64,000 nucleotides of DNA from Rothia mucilaginosa ATCC 25296 (GTDB lineage: Bacteria > Actinomycetota > Actinomycetes > Actinomycetales > Micrococcaceae): assembly GCF_000175615.1 (NCBI RefSeq), contig NZ_ACVO01000014.1, positions 19,481 through 83,480 on the forward strand, in the 5' to 3' direction. Each line of letters opens with the position of its first letter. The stretch's first letter is position 1. Shown in pieces: positions 8,785-17,617 of this stretch. The translations under genes were made by a program, and so were the position numbers. The notes beneath the pieces are model-generated. The model saw only the letters and a list, made by a program, of their open reading frames with translations, was not told where the DNA came from and did not search any database.

Positions 8785-10248
8785 ATGAGGCGCGCAAAAA
8801 TCGTTGCAACCATCGGTCCGGCAATCGAGTCCCCCGAGAAGATCTCCGAGGCAATCAAGGCTGGCCTGAACGTCGCCCGTCTGAACATGAGCCACGGTGA
8901 CCACGCCGAGCACCAGGCACGCTATGACACCATCCGTGAAGAGTCTGCAAAGCTCGGTAAGGACGTTGCTATCCTCGCCGACCTGCAGGGTCCCAAGATT
9001 CGCCTCGAGCGTTTCGCAAACGGCAAGGAATACCTTGAGCCCGGCGCAGACTTCACCATCACTTCCGAAGACGTTGAAGGTACCGCAGAAATCTGTGGCA
9101 CCACCTACAAGGGTCTGCCCGGCGACGTAAAGCTCGGCGACAAGCTCCTGCTCGACGATGGCAAGATCCGCCTCGAAGCTATTGAGGTAACCCCCACCCG
9201 CGTTCGCACCCGCGTGGTCGTCGGTGGCCCCATCTCCAACAACAAGGGCATCAACCTGCCCGGCGCAGCAGTCTCCCTGCCCGCACTGACCGAGAAGGAC
9301 GCAAACGACCTGCGCTTCGCACTGAAGATGGGTGCAGACATCATTGCACTCTCCTTCGTCCGTACCGGTGCAGACGTTGACCCCGTCCACAAGATCATGG
9401 AAGAAGAGGGTATCCGCGTACCCGTCATCGCCAAGATCGAGAAGCCCCAGGCTGTTGAGAACCTGCAGGACATCATCGACAAGTTCGACGGCATCATGGT
9501 CGCTCGTGGTGACCTCGGTGTTGAGCTGCCCTTCTCCGAGGTTCCCCTCGTCCAGAAGAAGGCAATCGACATGGCACGCCGCTGGGCAAAGCCCGTCATC
9601 GTGGCAACCCAGGTGCTCGAGTCCATGACCGACAACCCCGTCCCCACCCGTGCAGAGGTTTCTGACTGCGCTAACGCAATCCTCGACGGCGCAGACGCAG
9701 TGATGCTCTCCGGTGAGACCTCGGTCGGTAAGTACCCGATCCTGACCCTGCAGGCTATGGCTGCAATCGTTCAGGATACCGAAAAGGGCGGCCTGTACCG
9801 CGTGCCCGAGCTGGATCGCAAGCCCCGCACCCGCGGTGGCGCAATCACCCGCGCAGCAGTGAACATCGCTGACCAGCTGGACGCAAAGCTCATCGTTACT
9901 TTCACCCAGTCCGGTGACTCTGCACGTCGTCTGGCACGTCTGCGTCCCGAGACCCCGATTGTCGCGTTCACCACCAGCTCGAAGGTTCGCTCCTTCCTGT
10001 CCATGCTGTGGGGCGTTGACGCTGAGCAGGTTGAGATGATCACCGATCAGGAAGGTCTGTTCCAGTTCGTGGACGAGTACCTGCTGAAGAACGGTCTGGC
10101 AGAAGCTGGCGACCTGGTCGTCGTTGCTGCCGGTGCTCCCGCAGGTCGCGCAGGTACCACCAACATGGTTCAGGTACACCGCGTCCACGGTGCTGAGGGC
10201 GAGCGCGAGGCTCTGCGTCCTTACGAGGAGGACGAGGTCAAGCGCTAA
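8785..10248 (+). CDS. pyk: Pyruvate kinase
   Basis: This enzyme converts phosphoenolpyruvate and ADP to pyruvate and ATP, the last step of glycolysis. It has 487 residues, a normal bacterial length. The N terminus RRAKIVATIGPA, ADLQGPKIRLERF, the active-site signature VPVIAKIEKPQAVENL, MVARGDLGVELPF and VMLSGETSVGKYP are all family hallmarks. The beta-barrel B domain lies around residues 70-165 and the C-terminal allosteric domain from about residue 350. The start at 8785 follows AAAGGTTAGG. The gene is monocistronic and ends in a strong terminator. Confidence 0.97.
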   Translation: MRRAKIVATIGPAIESPEKISEAIKAGLNVARLNMSHGDHAEHQARYDTIREESAKLGKDVAILADLQGPKIRLERFANGKEYLEPGADFTITSEDVEGTAEICGTTYKGLPGDVKLGDKLLLDDGKIRLEAIEVTPTRVRTRVVVGGPISNNKGINLPGAAVSLPALTEKDANDLRFALKMGADIIALSFVRTGADVDPVHKIMEEEGIRVPVIAKIEKPQAVENLQDIIDKFDGIMVARGDLGVELPFSEVPLVQKKAIDMARRWAKPVIVATQVLESMTDNPVPTRAEVSDCANAILDGADAVMLSGETSVGKYPILTLQAMAAIVQDTEKGGLYRVPELDRKPRTRGGAITRAAVNIADQLDAKLIVTFTQSGDSARRLARLRPETPIVAFTTSSKVRSFLSMLWGVDAEQVEMITDQEGLFQFVDEYLLKNGLAEAGDLVVVAAGAPAGRAGTTNMVQVHRVHGAEGEREALRPYEEDEVKR

Positions 10249-10317
10249 GCCGCTCACCAATCTTTTTTCGATGCGTAGCTGAGGGTAATTCTCAGCCTGT
10301 ACGCTCGGTGTATAGAG

Positions 10318-10362
10318 ACCGCCGCCCGGTCGTGAAACTCTCACGGTCGGGCGGCGGTTTTG
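10318..10362 (+). terminator. Terminator after pyk
   Basis: The stem ACCGCCGCCCG / CGGGCGGCGGT, with an inner CGTGA/TCACG, is followed by TTTTG. Confidence 0.9.
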
Positions 10363-10436
10363 TGTGTCTGCGGGGTGTTTGCTTCCGGTGGGTTACGGGG
10401 ACAGCGGGAAATACGCGGGCATAGAAGTAGATACAG

Positions 10437-10475
10437 AAAAGCGGCGGGAAAGCTTCAAGCTTTCCCGCCGCTTTT
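10437..10475. terminator. Bidirectional terminator, near-perfect palindrome
   Basis: Two 19-base arms, AAAAGCGGCGGGAAAGCTT and its exact complement, flank a single C. Each side ends in four A/T, so it can act on both strands. It lies just downstream of tRNA-Leu on the - strand. Confidence 0.85.
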
Positions 10476-10479
10476 GCGT

Positions 10480-10562
10480 TGGTGCCCGAGGTGGGACTCG
10501 AACCCACACTCCGAAGAACCTGATTTTGAGTCAGGCGCGTCTGCCAATTCCGCCACTCGGGC
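10480..10562 (-). tRNA. tRNA-Leu (anticodon CAA)
   Basis: Acceptor strands GCCCGAG / CTCGGGC pair fully. The anticodon loop CTCAAAA gives CAA, reading UUG. A long variable arm typical of a class II tRNA is present, with T-loop GGTTCGAGTCC. Discriminator A and CCA are encoded (CCA end at 10480). Confidence 0.93.
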
Positions 10563-10920
10563 GTATCACGCATTTGTGCGTAACACCTTTAGAATTCTAA
10601 CCCAGGCTGTCTAGAAAATCTAATCTATCTGACGTGTTGAGCAGGCTGAGGCGGGGCGCGGAACATCTACTGAGGGTTTCTGTTGCGCCTCTATGAGGGG
10701 GTAAGTCTGGAACCTGCCGCGCATTTGCCGAGGGATGTAGGAAGGGTGCGGGAGGGGACGTTGAGTGTAAATCCTGAGCTCAGGGTGAACCGGTGCCACT
10801 TATCCACAGGTGGAGGCGGGGGAGAAAGCGCGCATCCTGTATCCTTAAAGACTGACTAACCATCCCCGTTCGCCTTCGCGGCTGGGGGCCACCTCAACGT
10901 TAAGAAAGTGATCACGGCTC
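10563..10920. other. Intergenic region upstream of ffh
   Basis: No gene is seen. A single consensus DnaA box, TTATCCACA, lies at 10800-10808. No good Shine-Dalgarno precedes the ffh GTG; AAGAAAG at 10902 is too far away. Confidence 0.4.
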
Positions 10921-12498
10921 GTGTTCAATTCTCTCTCCGACCGCTTGACGGCAACTTTTAAGAACCTGCGCGGCAAGGGCCGCCTCTCCGAGGCAGACAT
11001 TGATGCAACCGTCCGCGAAATCCGCCGCGCCCTGCTCGACGCTGACGTCGCCGTCCCCGTGGTCCGCGAATTTACCGCCCACGTGAAGGAACGCGCTCTC
11101 GGTGCGGAAGTTTCCGAGGCGCTGAACCCCTCCCAGCAGATCGTCAAGATCGTGAACGAGGAGCTGGTGAGCATCCTCGGCGGTTCGACCCGCCGCATCA
11201 ACATGGCGAAGAGCGGCCCGACCATCATCATGCTGGCGGGTCTGCAGGGTGCCGGTAAGACCACCCTGGCGGGCAAGCTGGCTCACTGGTTGAAGGGCCA
11301 GGGCCACACCCCGATGCTGATTGCATCCGACCTGCAGCGCCCCAACGCGGTGACCCAGCTGAAGGTCGTTGGTGAGCGTGCGGGCGTGCCCGTGTACGCG
11401 CCGCACCCCGGTGTGACCAGCGAGTTTGACGTACCCACCGGCGATCCCGTGCAGGTGGCACGTGACGGTGTGGCTGAGGCTCGCGCTAAGCTGCACGACG
11501 TGGTGATTGTCGATACCGCGGGTCGTCTGGGTGTTGACGCTGAGCTCATGCAGCAGGCACGTAACATTCGTGACGCTATTGAGCCGCACGAAGTTCTGTT
11601 CGTTATCGATGCGATGATCGGTCAGGACGCCGTGAACACCGCTAACGCCTTCAACGAGGGTGTGGACTTCACCGGTGTGGTCCTGTCTAAGCTTGATGGT
11701 GACGCCCGCGGTGGTGCGGCTCTGTCGGTGGCTTCGGTGACCGGCAAGCCGATTATGTTCGCGTCCACCGGTGAGAACGTCACTGACTTTGAGCAGTTCC
11801 ACCCGGACCGTATGGCAAGCCGCATCCTGGATATGGGTGACATCCTGACTCTGATTGAGCAGGCTGAAGCTCAGTGGGATAAGGCTGAAGCCGACCGCAT
11901 GGCGAAGAAGTTCATCGATCAGGAAGACTTCACTTTTGAAGACTTCCTGGCTCAGATGCAGCAGATTCGTAAGCTTGGTTCCATGAAGAAGCTGCTCATG
12001 ATGATGCCCGGTGCGGCTCAGATGCGTCAGCAGCTTGAGGCTTTTGACGAGCGCGAGATTGACCGCGTGGAGGCGATTGTTCGCTCCATGACCCCGCATG
12101 AGCGTGTGGCTCCGCGCATCATTAACGGTTCTCGCCGTGCCCGTATCGCTAAGGGTGCGGGTGTGACCGTGTCTGAGGTGAACCAGCTGATGGAGCGTTT
12201 CGCTCAGGCTCAGAAGATGATGAAGAAGCTCGCTTCGGGCAAGATGCCCGGCATGCCCGGTGGTATGCAGATGCCCGGCATGGCGGCTGCGGCCGGTGGC
12301 GCTCGTAAGAACGCGAAGAACAACAAGAAGAAGAAGGCTCGCTCCGGCAACCCGCAGAAGCGTGCGGCGCAGGAGGCGGCAGCAGCTAAGGCGCAGCAGG
12401 CTCGCGCCGGTGCTGCATTCGGTCAGCAGGCTCAGAACCAGGAGATGGATCTGTCCAGCATGAACCTGCCGAAGGGCTTCGAGAAGTTCCTGCAGTAA
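10921..12498 (+). CDS. ffh: Signal recognition particle protein
   Basis: Ffh is the SRP54 GTPase that binds signal sequences on translating ribosomes with 4.5S RNA and delivers them to FtsY at the membrane. It has 525 residues. The N domain opens with FNSLSDRLTATFKNLRGKG, the usual conserved start, which supports the GTG at 10921 despite a poor ribosome site. G-domain motifs are GLQGAGKTTLAGKLA, VDTAGRLGVD and SKLDGDARGGAALS. The M domain carries the methionine-rich signal-binding region (MMMMPGAAQM..., later MPGMPGGMQMPGM) and a basic stretch with NNKKKK. The C-terminal Ala/Gln-rich extension is longer than in E. coli. The next gene starts 114 bp downstream, past a long hairpin. Confidence 0.97.
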   Translation: MFNSLSDRLTATFKNLRGKGRLSEADIDATVREIRRALLDADVAVPVVREFTAHVKERALGAEVSEALNPSQQIVKIVNEELVSILGGSTRRINMAKSGPTIIMLAGLQGAGKTTLAGKLAHWLKGQGHTPMLIASDLQRPNAVTQLKVVGERAGVPVYAPHPGVTSEFDVPTGDPVQVARDGVAEARAKLHDVVIVDTAGRLGVDAELMQQARNIRDAIEPHEVLFVIDAMIGQDAVNTANAFNEGVDFTGVVLSKLDGDARGGAALSVASVTGKPIMFASTGENVTDFEQFHPDRMASRILDMGDILTLIEQAEAQWDKAEADRMAKKFIDQEDFTFEDFLAQMQQIRKLGSMKKLLMMMPGAAQMRQQLEAFDEREIDRVEAIVRSMTPHERVAPRIINGSRRARIAKGAGVTVSEVNQLMERFAQAQKMMKKLASGKMPGMPGGMQMPGMAAAAGGARKNAKNNKKKKARSGNPQKRAAQEAAAAKAQQARAGAAFGQQAQNQEMDLSSMNLPKGFEKFLQ

Positions 12499-12524
12499 GA
12501 GCAAATATGAGCCCGGTAAGGGGT

Positions 12525-12562
12525 GGTACGGGTGCGCACGTGGTGACGGGCGCACCCGTACC
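12525..12562 (+). terminator. Long hairpin between ffh and the next gene
   Basis: The 13-bp perfect stem GGTACGGGTGCGC / GCGCACCCGTACC lacks a T-tract, so it may be a pause site, a Rho-linked terminator or an mRNA-stabilising structure. Confidence 0.5.
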
Positions 12563-12612
12563 GGTATGGTGCCCGGTTTGGGTGCATGAATGGGTGTGAA
12601 GGGAAGGTATCA

Positions 12613-15342
12613 ATGGCTCAGAACGAGCAGAATTGGGATCGAGAGAACGCGGATGATCAGCTGAATGAGCAGGTCACGCCGTGGTCTCAGCGCGCCTTCG
12701 CCGATGATGCTGTAGAGGACCCTGCCGGTGAGTCTGCTGGAGAATCTGCAGTTGAGTCTGTAACTGAGGAGGGCTCGCTGGGCTTCTCTGATGCTCCCGC
12801 AGAGGTTCTTGAAGACGACCTTTCGGGCGATCTTGAAGACGGCATCGCAGGCGACTTTGCGGACGGCTTCGACAATGATTCGAACATCCTTCCCGGGTAC
12901 ACTCCCGTCTGGGCGCGTATCGCCCTCGAGTACGGGGAGCACTCTGCCGAACTGGCGGGCGACCTCGTCTACTCCAGTGAGAGCGACGACCCCGCCGTTG
13001 ACGACGTTGCCGCAACCATCCTGAACCTCATTCGTGAGGCCCGCAGCATGCACGATGAGGTGAAGGCGGAAGACCCCGATACGCAGCGCGCCTGGAACGA
13101 CCGCACGAAGGTTGACCGCCTCGCCGCCGCCCTGGAGAGCGAAGAGTGGACCGTCGATAAGCTCACCGGCATGTGGGACGATGCCCCTGCACCCGCCGGA
13201 ACCGGCGAATCTGATAGCCCCGAGTACCTGCGCGCCCAGGACGAGGAGCGCACCGCCGAGAAGCAACGCAATGAGCGCATCGAGCAGACCATGGAGCTGG
13301 AGGAGAAGATTCAGCGCCGCCGCATCATGGCTCGTTCCACCACCGATGAGGAGCTGATTGCCGCCCTTATTGAGGCGACCGCCGCCTCCCCGGAGCTGAT
13401 TGCTTACGAGATGGGTGAGCATCAGGTGCAGCTCTACGTGCTGTGCGCCGTGGATGATGAGGGCTACATGAACGTGCTGGAGGTCGCTGATGGCCACCTG
13501 CACGTGGGTACCCCCGTTGAGGATTACGTGGCGCAGCTGGTGGATCAGCTGCCGGTTACCGGTGCCGCCCTTGAGGGTGAGGCGACCGTGTGGGAGGAGC
13601 TGCCCGGTGGGCAGGGTGAGCTGGAGTTCCTGGTGGATGGCGACGCCGCCATGCTCGTTGACCTGCCCATTGACATGATTACGGGGCTCCTTTTGGCGTA
13701 CCTTCCTGCCGGTACTCGGCAGGTTGTTGCCGCACCGGCGGGGGAGTGGACCCTCATTTCTGCCGACCCGGTGGACCTGATGGCGCTGCTGGGCCTGCTG
13801 AACTGCAACGCCCTGATTGCTGAGGGCAACGCGAACCAGCAACACCTGGTGGTCTATGAGGAGCCCACCCGTGAGCCCTACTCGGATGAGGAATGGTACC
13901 TGGAGGCGTTCGGCGAACCCTACGAGAACATCGTGGAGGAGTTCACCTGGCAGCGTGTGCCTAAGCGCCTGAACCGGGCCCTCAGCCGTGAGGAAGTCGC
14001 ACGTTTTGGCGGCGTGTTGGAGGATCTGCTGTCGGAGCTTCCCGGTAGCGCCCCGGAGCTTTCGGGTTCGAAGATTTTCGGTTCCGATGAGGAAGAAATC
14101 GAGCAGGGCATCGCTAATGTCATGGCGATGTTTGGTGTGGAGGCTGACTCCATTGCCGGTCGCCGCCTGAATGCGTACCTGCGCGATACGAGCAATACCC
14201 TGGCGCTGGAGTCGGTGCTGCAGCTACTGGACGTTCCTACCGAGCTGGCGCTGGTGCCGACCACCGGTTTTGATGTGGCGTCGATTAGCACGGCTCGCGT
14301 GTTCGGCAACGAGGATGAGGAGCTCGCGCAGTCCGCCGATGCGACCGTATCTATTGATGCTGAGGCTACCTTCTCCGAGAGTACTCCCGCCGAGGATGTT
14401 TCTTTTGACGATGAGGAGATTGAACCCTACCCGGGCGGCTACACCTCGCCCCTGGACCGTAGCTACCGCCTGGTGGCGACCGGTCGCCGCGTGACCCTCT
14501 CCGAGTGGATGGACGCTCTCAACAACGCGCACATCCCCTACGAGTACACGCACATGGGTTCGCCGGAGGGCTCTGCGCCGGATTCCTTCGTGGAGACCGA
14601 AGAGGGTTACCTGTCTCTTGACAGCGCCCTGCACGAGGCTGACTCTTCGCCTACCGAGGAGCAGGCATCGCACGAGGCAAAGGTAAGCCAGCAGGCTCCC
14701 GAGCCTTCTGCCGCGCTCGCACCTCAGAACGAAGCCGCCCCGAGCGTTGAGACCGTGCCCGATGCTTCCTCAAGCTCTGCAAATCAGAGTCCTGCACCCC
14801 AGGCCCCCGCACCGCAGACCACCTCCACTCAGGGCTCTTCCGCTCAGAGTCCCGCGCCTCGTTCGCGCCGCAAGCACCTGACCCCGGAGCAGATTCGAGC
14901 GAAGACCCGCCGTGTGGGTCTTGTCCTGGGTGCGGATGTGACGGCTCAGAGCGCTATCGCTCTGACCTTGGCGAATGTGGCGCGCCGCCGCCGTGCTCAG
15001 GGTAAGGCGAGCCGTAAGTTCTCGGTGGCGGCAGCACTCTTCGCCCTGAACGCTACGGTTGAGTCGGCTCTGATTCCGACGGTTCTGCGTTCATTTGAGC
15101 AGACGCAGATGAAGAAGCATGCCCGCCCGGTGGCGGATGCTGAGCTGGTGCATCCTGGCGATGCTACCTCGGAACAACCCTCGACCAAGCGCACTCTGAT
15201 TGATGATTTGCGTGAGGGCCACTACCGCACGGTGGAGGATGCCGCCCCGTCCACGGAGCAGGCACCCTCTGGACTGCGTGAGCGTGCCCTGGGTATAGTG
15301 CGTAGCATCAGGCAGCGCGCTGCGAAGAAAACCGACCGCTAA
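12613..15342 (+). CDS. Large acidic protein of unknown function
   Basis: I do not recognise this 909-residue protein. GGGAAGG five bases upstream fixes the ATG at 12613. There is no signal peptide and no clear membrane segment. Residues ~1-95 are acidic and low in complexity. Residues ~210-440 form a soluble beta-rich region (LYVLCAVDDEGYMNVLEV, ELEFLVDGDAAMLVDLP). Residues ~440-620 contain an alpha-helical region around RLNRALSREEVARFGGVLED. Residues ~690-770 are a Pro/Ser/Gln-rich linker. The last ~150 residues are basic and helical (RRKHLTPEQIRAKTRRVGLV, ANVARRRRAQGK) and could bind nucleic acid or the membrane surface. Twelve bases separate it from the NUDIX gene, so the two form an operon between ffh and rpsP. 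That context hints at a link to translation or envelope biogenesis but is not proof. Confidence 0.7.
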   Translation: MAQNEQNWDRENADDQLNEQVTPWSQRAFADDAVEDPAGESAGESAVESVTEEGSLGFSDAPAEVLEDDLSGDLEDGIAGDFADGFDNDSNILPGYTPVWARIALEYGEHSAELAGDLVYSSESDDPAVDDVAATILNLIREARSMHDEVKAEDPDTQRAWNDRTKVDRLAAALESEEWTVDKLTGMWDDAPAPAGTGESDSPEYLRAQDEERTAEKQRNERIEQTMELEEKIQRRRIMARSTTDEELIAALIEATAASPELIAYEMGEHQVQLYVLCAVDDEGYMNVLEVADGHLHVGTPVEDYVAQLVDQLPVTGAALEGEATVWEELPGGQGELEFLVDGDAAMLVDLPIDMITGLLLAYLPAGTRQVVAAPAGEWTLISADPVDLMALLGLLNCNALIAEGNANQQHLVVYEEPTREPYSDEEWYLEAFGEPYENIVEEFTWQRVPKRLNRALSREEVARFGGVLEDLLSELPGSAPELSGSKIFGSDEEEIEQGIANVMAMFGVEADSIAGRRLNAYLRDTSNTLALESVLQLLDVPTELALVPTTGFDVASISTARVFGNEDEELAQSADATVSIDAEATFSESTPAEDVSFDDEEIEPYPGGYTSPLDRSYRLVATGRRVTLSEWMDALNNAHIPYEYTHMGSPEGSAPDSFVETEEGYLSLDSALHEADSSPTEEQASHEAKVSQQAPEPSAALAPQNEAAPSVETVPDASSSSANQSPAPQAPAPQTTSTQGSSAQSPAPRSRRKHLTPEQIRAKTRRVGLVLGADVTAQSAIALTLANVARRRRAQGKASRKFSVAAALFALNATVESALIPTVLRSFEQTQMKKHARPVADAELVHPGDATSEQPSTKRTLIDDLREGHYRTVEDAAPSTEQAPSGLRERALGIVRSIRQRAAKKTDR

Positions 15343-15354
15343 AGGAAAGAAGCC

Positions 15355-15840
15355 ATGAAGGATTCCTATCTGAGCGATGAAGAGCTGAAGGCTTTTATCG
15401 CCACCTTGCCCACGCGCCGTTTGGCGGCGGGCGCGCTGATTCGTAATGAGCGCGGCGAGATGCTGCTGGTGAAGCCGAACTATAAGGACGGCTGGATTCT
15501 TCCCGGCGGCACCGTGGAGGCTGGTGAGGCGCCCAAGCCCGGTTGTGAGCGTGAGATTGTGGAGGAATTGGGCCTGGATGTGAAGCTGGGCCGAGTGCTG
15601 CTGATTTTCCACGGCTTGTCGCTGGGTGTGTGGGGCGATTCGACCTACTACATGTATGACGGCGGCGTGATTGCGGCGGATACGAAGATTACCCTGCAGG
15701 ATGCTGAGCTGGTGACCTATGAGTGGGTTGCTCCGGAGAACCTGGAGGGTTATGTGCGCCCGTCGATGGTGGATCGTCTGCGTGAGTGCTACCGCGCCCT
15801 GGAGACGGGGGAGACTCTGGAGATGAGCAACCTCGACTAG
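15355..15840 (+). CDS. NUDIX hydrolase
   Basis: A 161-residue nucleoside-diphosphate-X hydrolase. The NUDIX box is complete: GGTVEAGEAPKPGCEREIVEELGL matches G-x5-E-x7-REUxEExGU (the shown string runs from 15509 to about 15580). AAAGGAAAG precedes the ATG at 15355. It follows the unknown 909-residue gene by 12 bp and is probably co-transcribed with it. Substrate cannot be told from sequence; members act on oxidised nucleotides, ADP-ribose or dinucleoside polyphosphates. The N-terminal 25 residues (KDSYLSDEELKAFIATLPTR) precede the fold. Confidence 0.88.
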   Translation: MKDSYLSDEELKAFIATLPTRRLAAGALIRNERGEMLLVKPNYKDGWILPGGTVEAGEAPKPGCEREIVEELGLDVKLGRVLLIFHGLSLGVWGDSTYYMYDGGVIAADTKITLQDAELVTYEWVAPENLEGYVRPSMVDRLRECYRALETGETLEMSNLD

Positions 15841-16099
15841 CGGCGGCTACAGGGCGGTTGCGCAGGGGGCTACCGGGCACAGAACGCTGTTTAAAAGTGA
15901 TGTTCGGTGCCTGTGGCAATTATTTTTCCGTGTCGCTAGCTTAAAATCTCGGGCTCTGATACCCTAACTGAGTACCCGGCGACGCGCGACCCCTCTCTTC
16001 GCGCGCCGTTGTGTCCATAGAGGCGCCGTGAATGGCCCGCCCCACGGGTGCTGAACCGCGTGCCTCGCACCAAATTATGAAACAGGAGTAACCACTAAA

Positions 16100-16522
16100 G
16101 TGGCTGTTAAGATTCGTCTCAAGCGTATGGGTAAGATCCGCGATCCTCGTTACCGCGTTGTGGTCGCTGATTCGCGCGTCAAGCGCGACGGTAAGACCAT
16201 CGAAGAGATTGGTATTTACCACCCGACCGAGCACCCCTCGCGTATCGAGATCAACTCTGAGCGTGCTCAGTACTGGCTCTCCGTCGGCGCACAGCCGACC
16301 GAGCAGGTTCTGGCTCTGCTGAAGCTCTCGGGCGACTGGGCTGCATTCAAGGGCGAGAAGGCAGAGTCCAAGGTTCTGCCCGTCGAGGCTAAGGCTGAGT
16401 TCGTTGTTCCCGAAAAGGGTTCCGTGATCCTGCCCGAGGCTATCACCCCCAAGGCTGAGAAGGCTGAAGAGGTTGCTGAGGAAGCAGCACCCGAGGCTGA
16501 GGCTGAGGAAGCAGCTGAGTAA
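16100..16522 (+). CDS. rpsP: Small ribosomal subunit protein bS16
   Basis: Protein of the 30S subunit body needed for its assembly. The family core [25 protein letters not shown] begins at a GTG start at 16100, with AGGAG at 16084-16088 (a rather long 11-base spacer). It has 140 residues; about 75 make the conserved fold, and the rest is the acidic Ala/Glu tail ([14 protein letters not shown]) common in actinobacterial bS16. It heads the rpsP-khpA pair, with khpA starting three bases after its stop. Confidence 0.97.
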   Translation: MAVKIRLKRMGKIRDPRYRVVVADSRVKRDGKTIEEIGIYHPTEHPSRIEINSERAQYWLSVGAQPTEQVLALLKLSGDWAAFKGEKAESKVLPVEAKAEFVVPEKGSVILPEAITPKAEKAEEVAEEAAPEAEAEEAAE

Positions 16523-16524
16523 TT

Positions 16525-16770
16525 ATGTTGGCTGACGCACTCGAACACCTGGTTCGAGGGATTGTCGATCGTCCGGAGGACGTGAAGGTGCGCCTGCGCA
16601 CTCAGCGTCACCGTGAAACCCTTGAGGTTCGCGTGCATCCGGATGACCTGGGCCGAGTTATCGGCAGGTCTGGTCGTACCGCCAAGAGCATCCGTCTGGT
16701 GATGGACGCTATTTCTGATGGCGAGCCGATGCGTATCGACATTATCGACACCGACAAAAAGCGACGCTAG
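16525..16770 (+). CDS. khpA: KH-domain RNA-binding protein KhpA
   Basis: An 81-residue single KH-domain protein with the GxxG loop in GRVIGRSGRTAKSIR. In other Gram-positives KhpA binds RNA with KhpB/EloR and affects cell elongation and rRNA processing. It lies immediately after rpsP and before rimM, the standard place for this gene in Actinobacteria and Firmicutes. GAGGAAG within the end of rpsP provides the ribosome site. A terminator follows. Confidence 0.93.
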   Translation: MLADALEHLVRGIVDRPEDVKVRLRTQRHRETLEVRVHPDDLGRVIGRSGRTAKSIRLVMDAISDGEPMRIDIIDTDKKRR

Positions 16771-16784
16771 CTCGTAAACGCTTG

Positions 16785-16826
16785 AAGCCCCCGCTCCCGG
16801 AATTTTTCCGGAAGGCGGGGGCTTTC
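16785..16826 (+). terminator. Terminator after khpA
   Basis: The stem AAGCCCCCGC / GCGGGGGCTT with inner CCGGAA/TTCCGG is followed by TTTCG. The T-tract is short. Confidence 0.75.
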
Positions 16827-16951
16827 GCGTACCCGAGTCCCGGTGGTAGTGCGGGCGGCAGAATGCGCCCGTCCTAAGTGCCCGGTAGAATAGTGGGAGC
16901 CGTGCACGTGCACGGCGTAGGTTTTTAGCTTGTATCCAGCGGAGGAAAATT

Positions 16952-17614
16952 ATGCAGGTTGTGGTGGCTCGTATCGGTAAGCCTCACGGTATTCGTGGTG
17001 AGGTGACGGTTCAGCTCTTTACTGATGCCCCGCAGGAGCGTTTTGCCCGCGGCGAGGTGCTCGGTATCGAGAATTTCAAGCCCGGCTCTGCTGCCGCTTC
17101 TGTGGCGCCCACCGGTGAGCTGACGGTTGCCGGTGCCCGCTGGAACAAGAAGATTCTGGTGGTCCGTTTTGATGAGGTGACTACCCGCAACCAGGCTGAG
17201 GAGCTGCGCGGTAGCCGCCTGGTCTACGAGGTTCCCGAGGATGAGGGCGACGAAGAGGGCTTCTACGAGCAGGAGCTGGTGAACCTGCCCGTGTACCTGC
17301 TCGCGGACGTGCCCGAGGGTGAGAGCCCCGTGGATAATCCGGCTGTGGGTAAGCCGCTGGGCAAGGTGACCGGTCTGCAGACCATGCCGGTTCAGGATTT
17401 GCTGCTGATTAAGCTGGCTCGTTCGCCGCGTCTTGCCTCCGGCGCGGGTGAAGAGATCATGATTCCTTTTGTTGAGGAGATTGTGCCTGAGGTGGTTCCC
17501 CCGACCGAGGATGAGCCCGGCTTTGTGCTGCTGACCCCTCCGGCGGGTTTGATTGACCTGGTCGAGGACGCTGAGCAGGATTCTGCGCAGGCGACTGAGC
17601 AGGCGGGGGAGTAG
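16952..17614 (+). CDS. rimM: 16S rRNA processing protein RimM
   Basis: RimM assists maturation of the 30S head domain and binds uS19. It has 220 residues. The N-terminal RimM domain opens with VVVARIGKPHGIRGEVTVQLFTD, a signature start (shown from 16958). The C-terminal PRC-barrel-like part includes GKPLGKVTGLQTM, VQDLLLIK and IMIPFVEEIVPEVV. GGAGG lies upstream of the ATG at 16952. A TAGAAT hexamer at 16886-16891 may be its -10 box. The trmD start follows three bases after its stop, so the two are translated from one mRNA. Confidence 0.96.
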   Translation: MQVVVARIGKPHGIRGEVTVQLFTDAPQERFARGEVLGIENFKPGSAAASVAPTGELTVAGARWNKKILVVRFDEVTTRNQAEELRGSRLVYEVPEDEGDEEGFYEQELVNLPVYLLADVPEGESPVDNPAVGKPLGKVTGLQTMPVQDLLLIKLARSPRLASGAGEEIMIPFVEEIVPEVVPPTEDEPGFVLLTPPAGLIDLVEDAEQDSAQATEQAGE

Positions 17615-17617
17615 TCC

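Noticed and set aside
8734..10344. A 536-codon open frame antisense to pyk
   Set aside because: It mirrors the strong codon bias of pyk on the other strand, has no ribosome site and no recognisable domain. Similar long antisense frames lie opposite ffh, valS, ettA and clpX, an artefact of high GC.
10800..10808. DnaA box TTATCCACA upstream of ffh
   Set aside because: Only one box, with no cluster, no AT-rich unwinding region and no dnaA/dnaN nearby, so not an origin.
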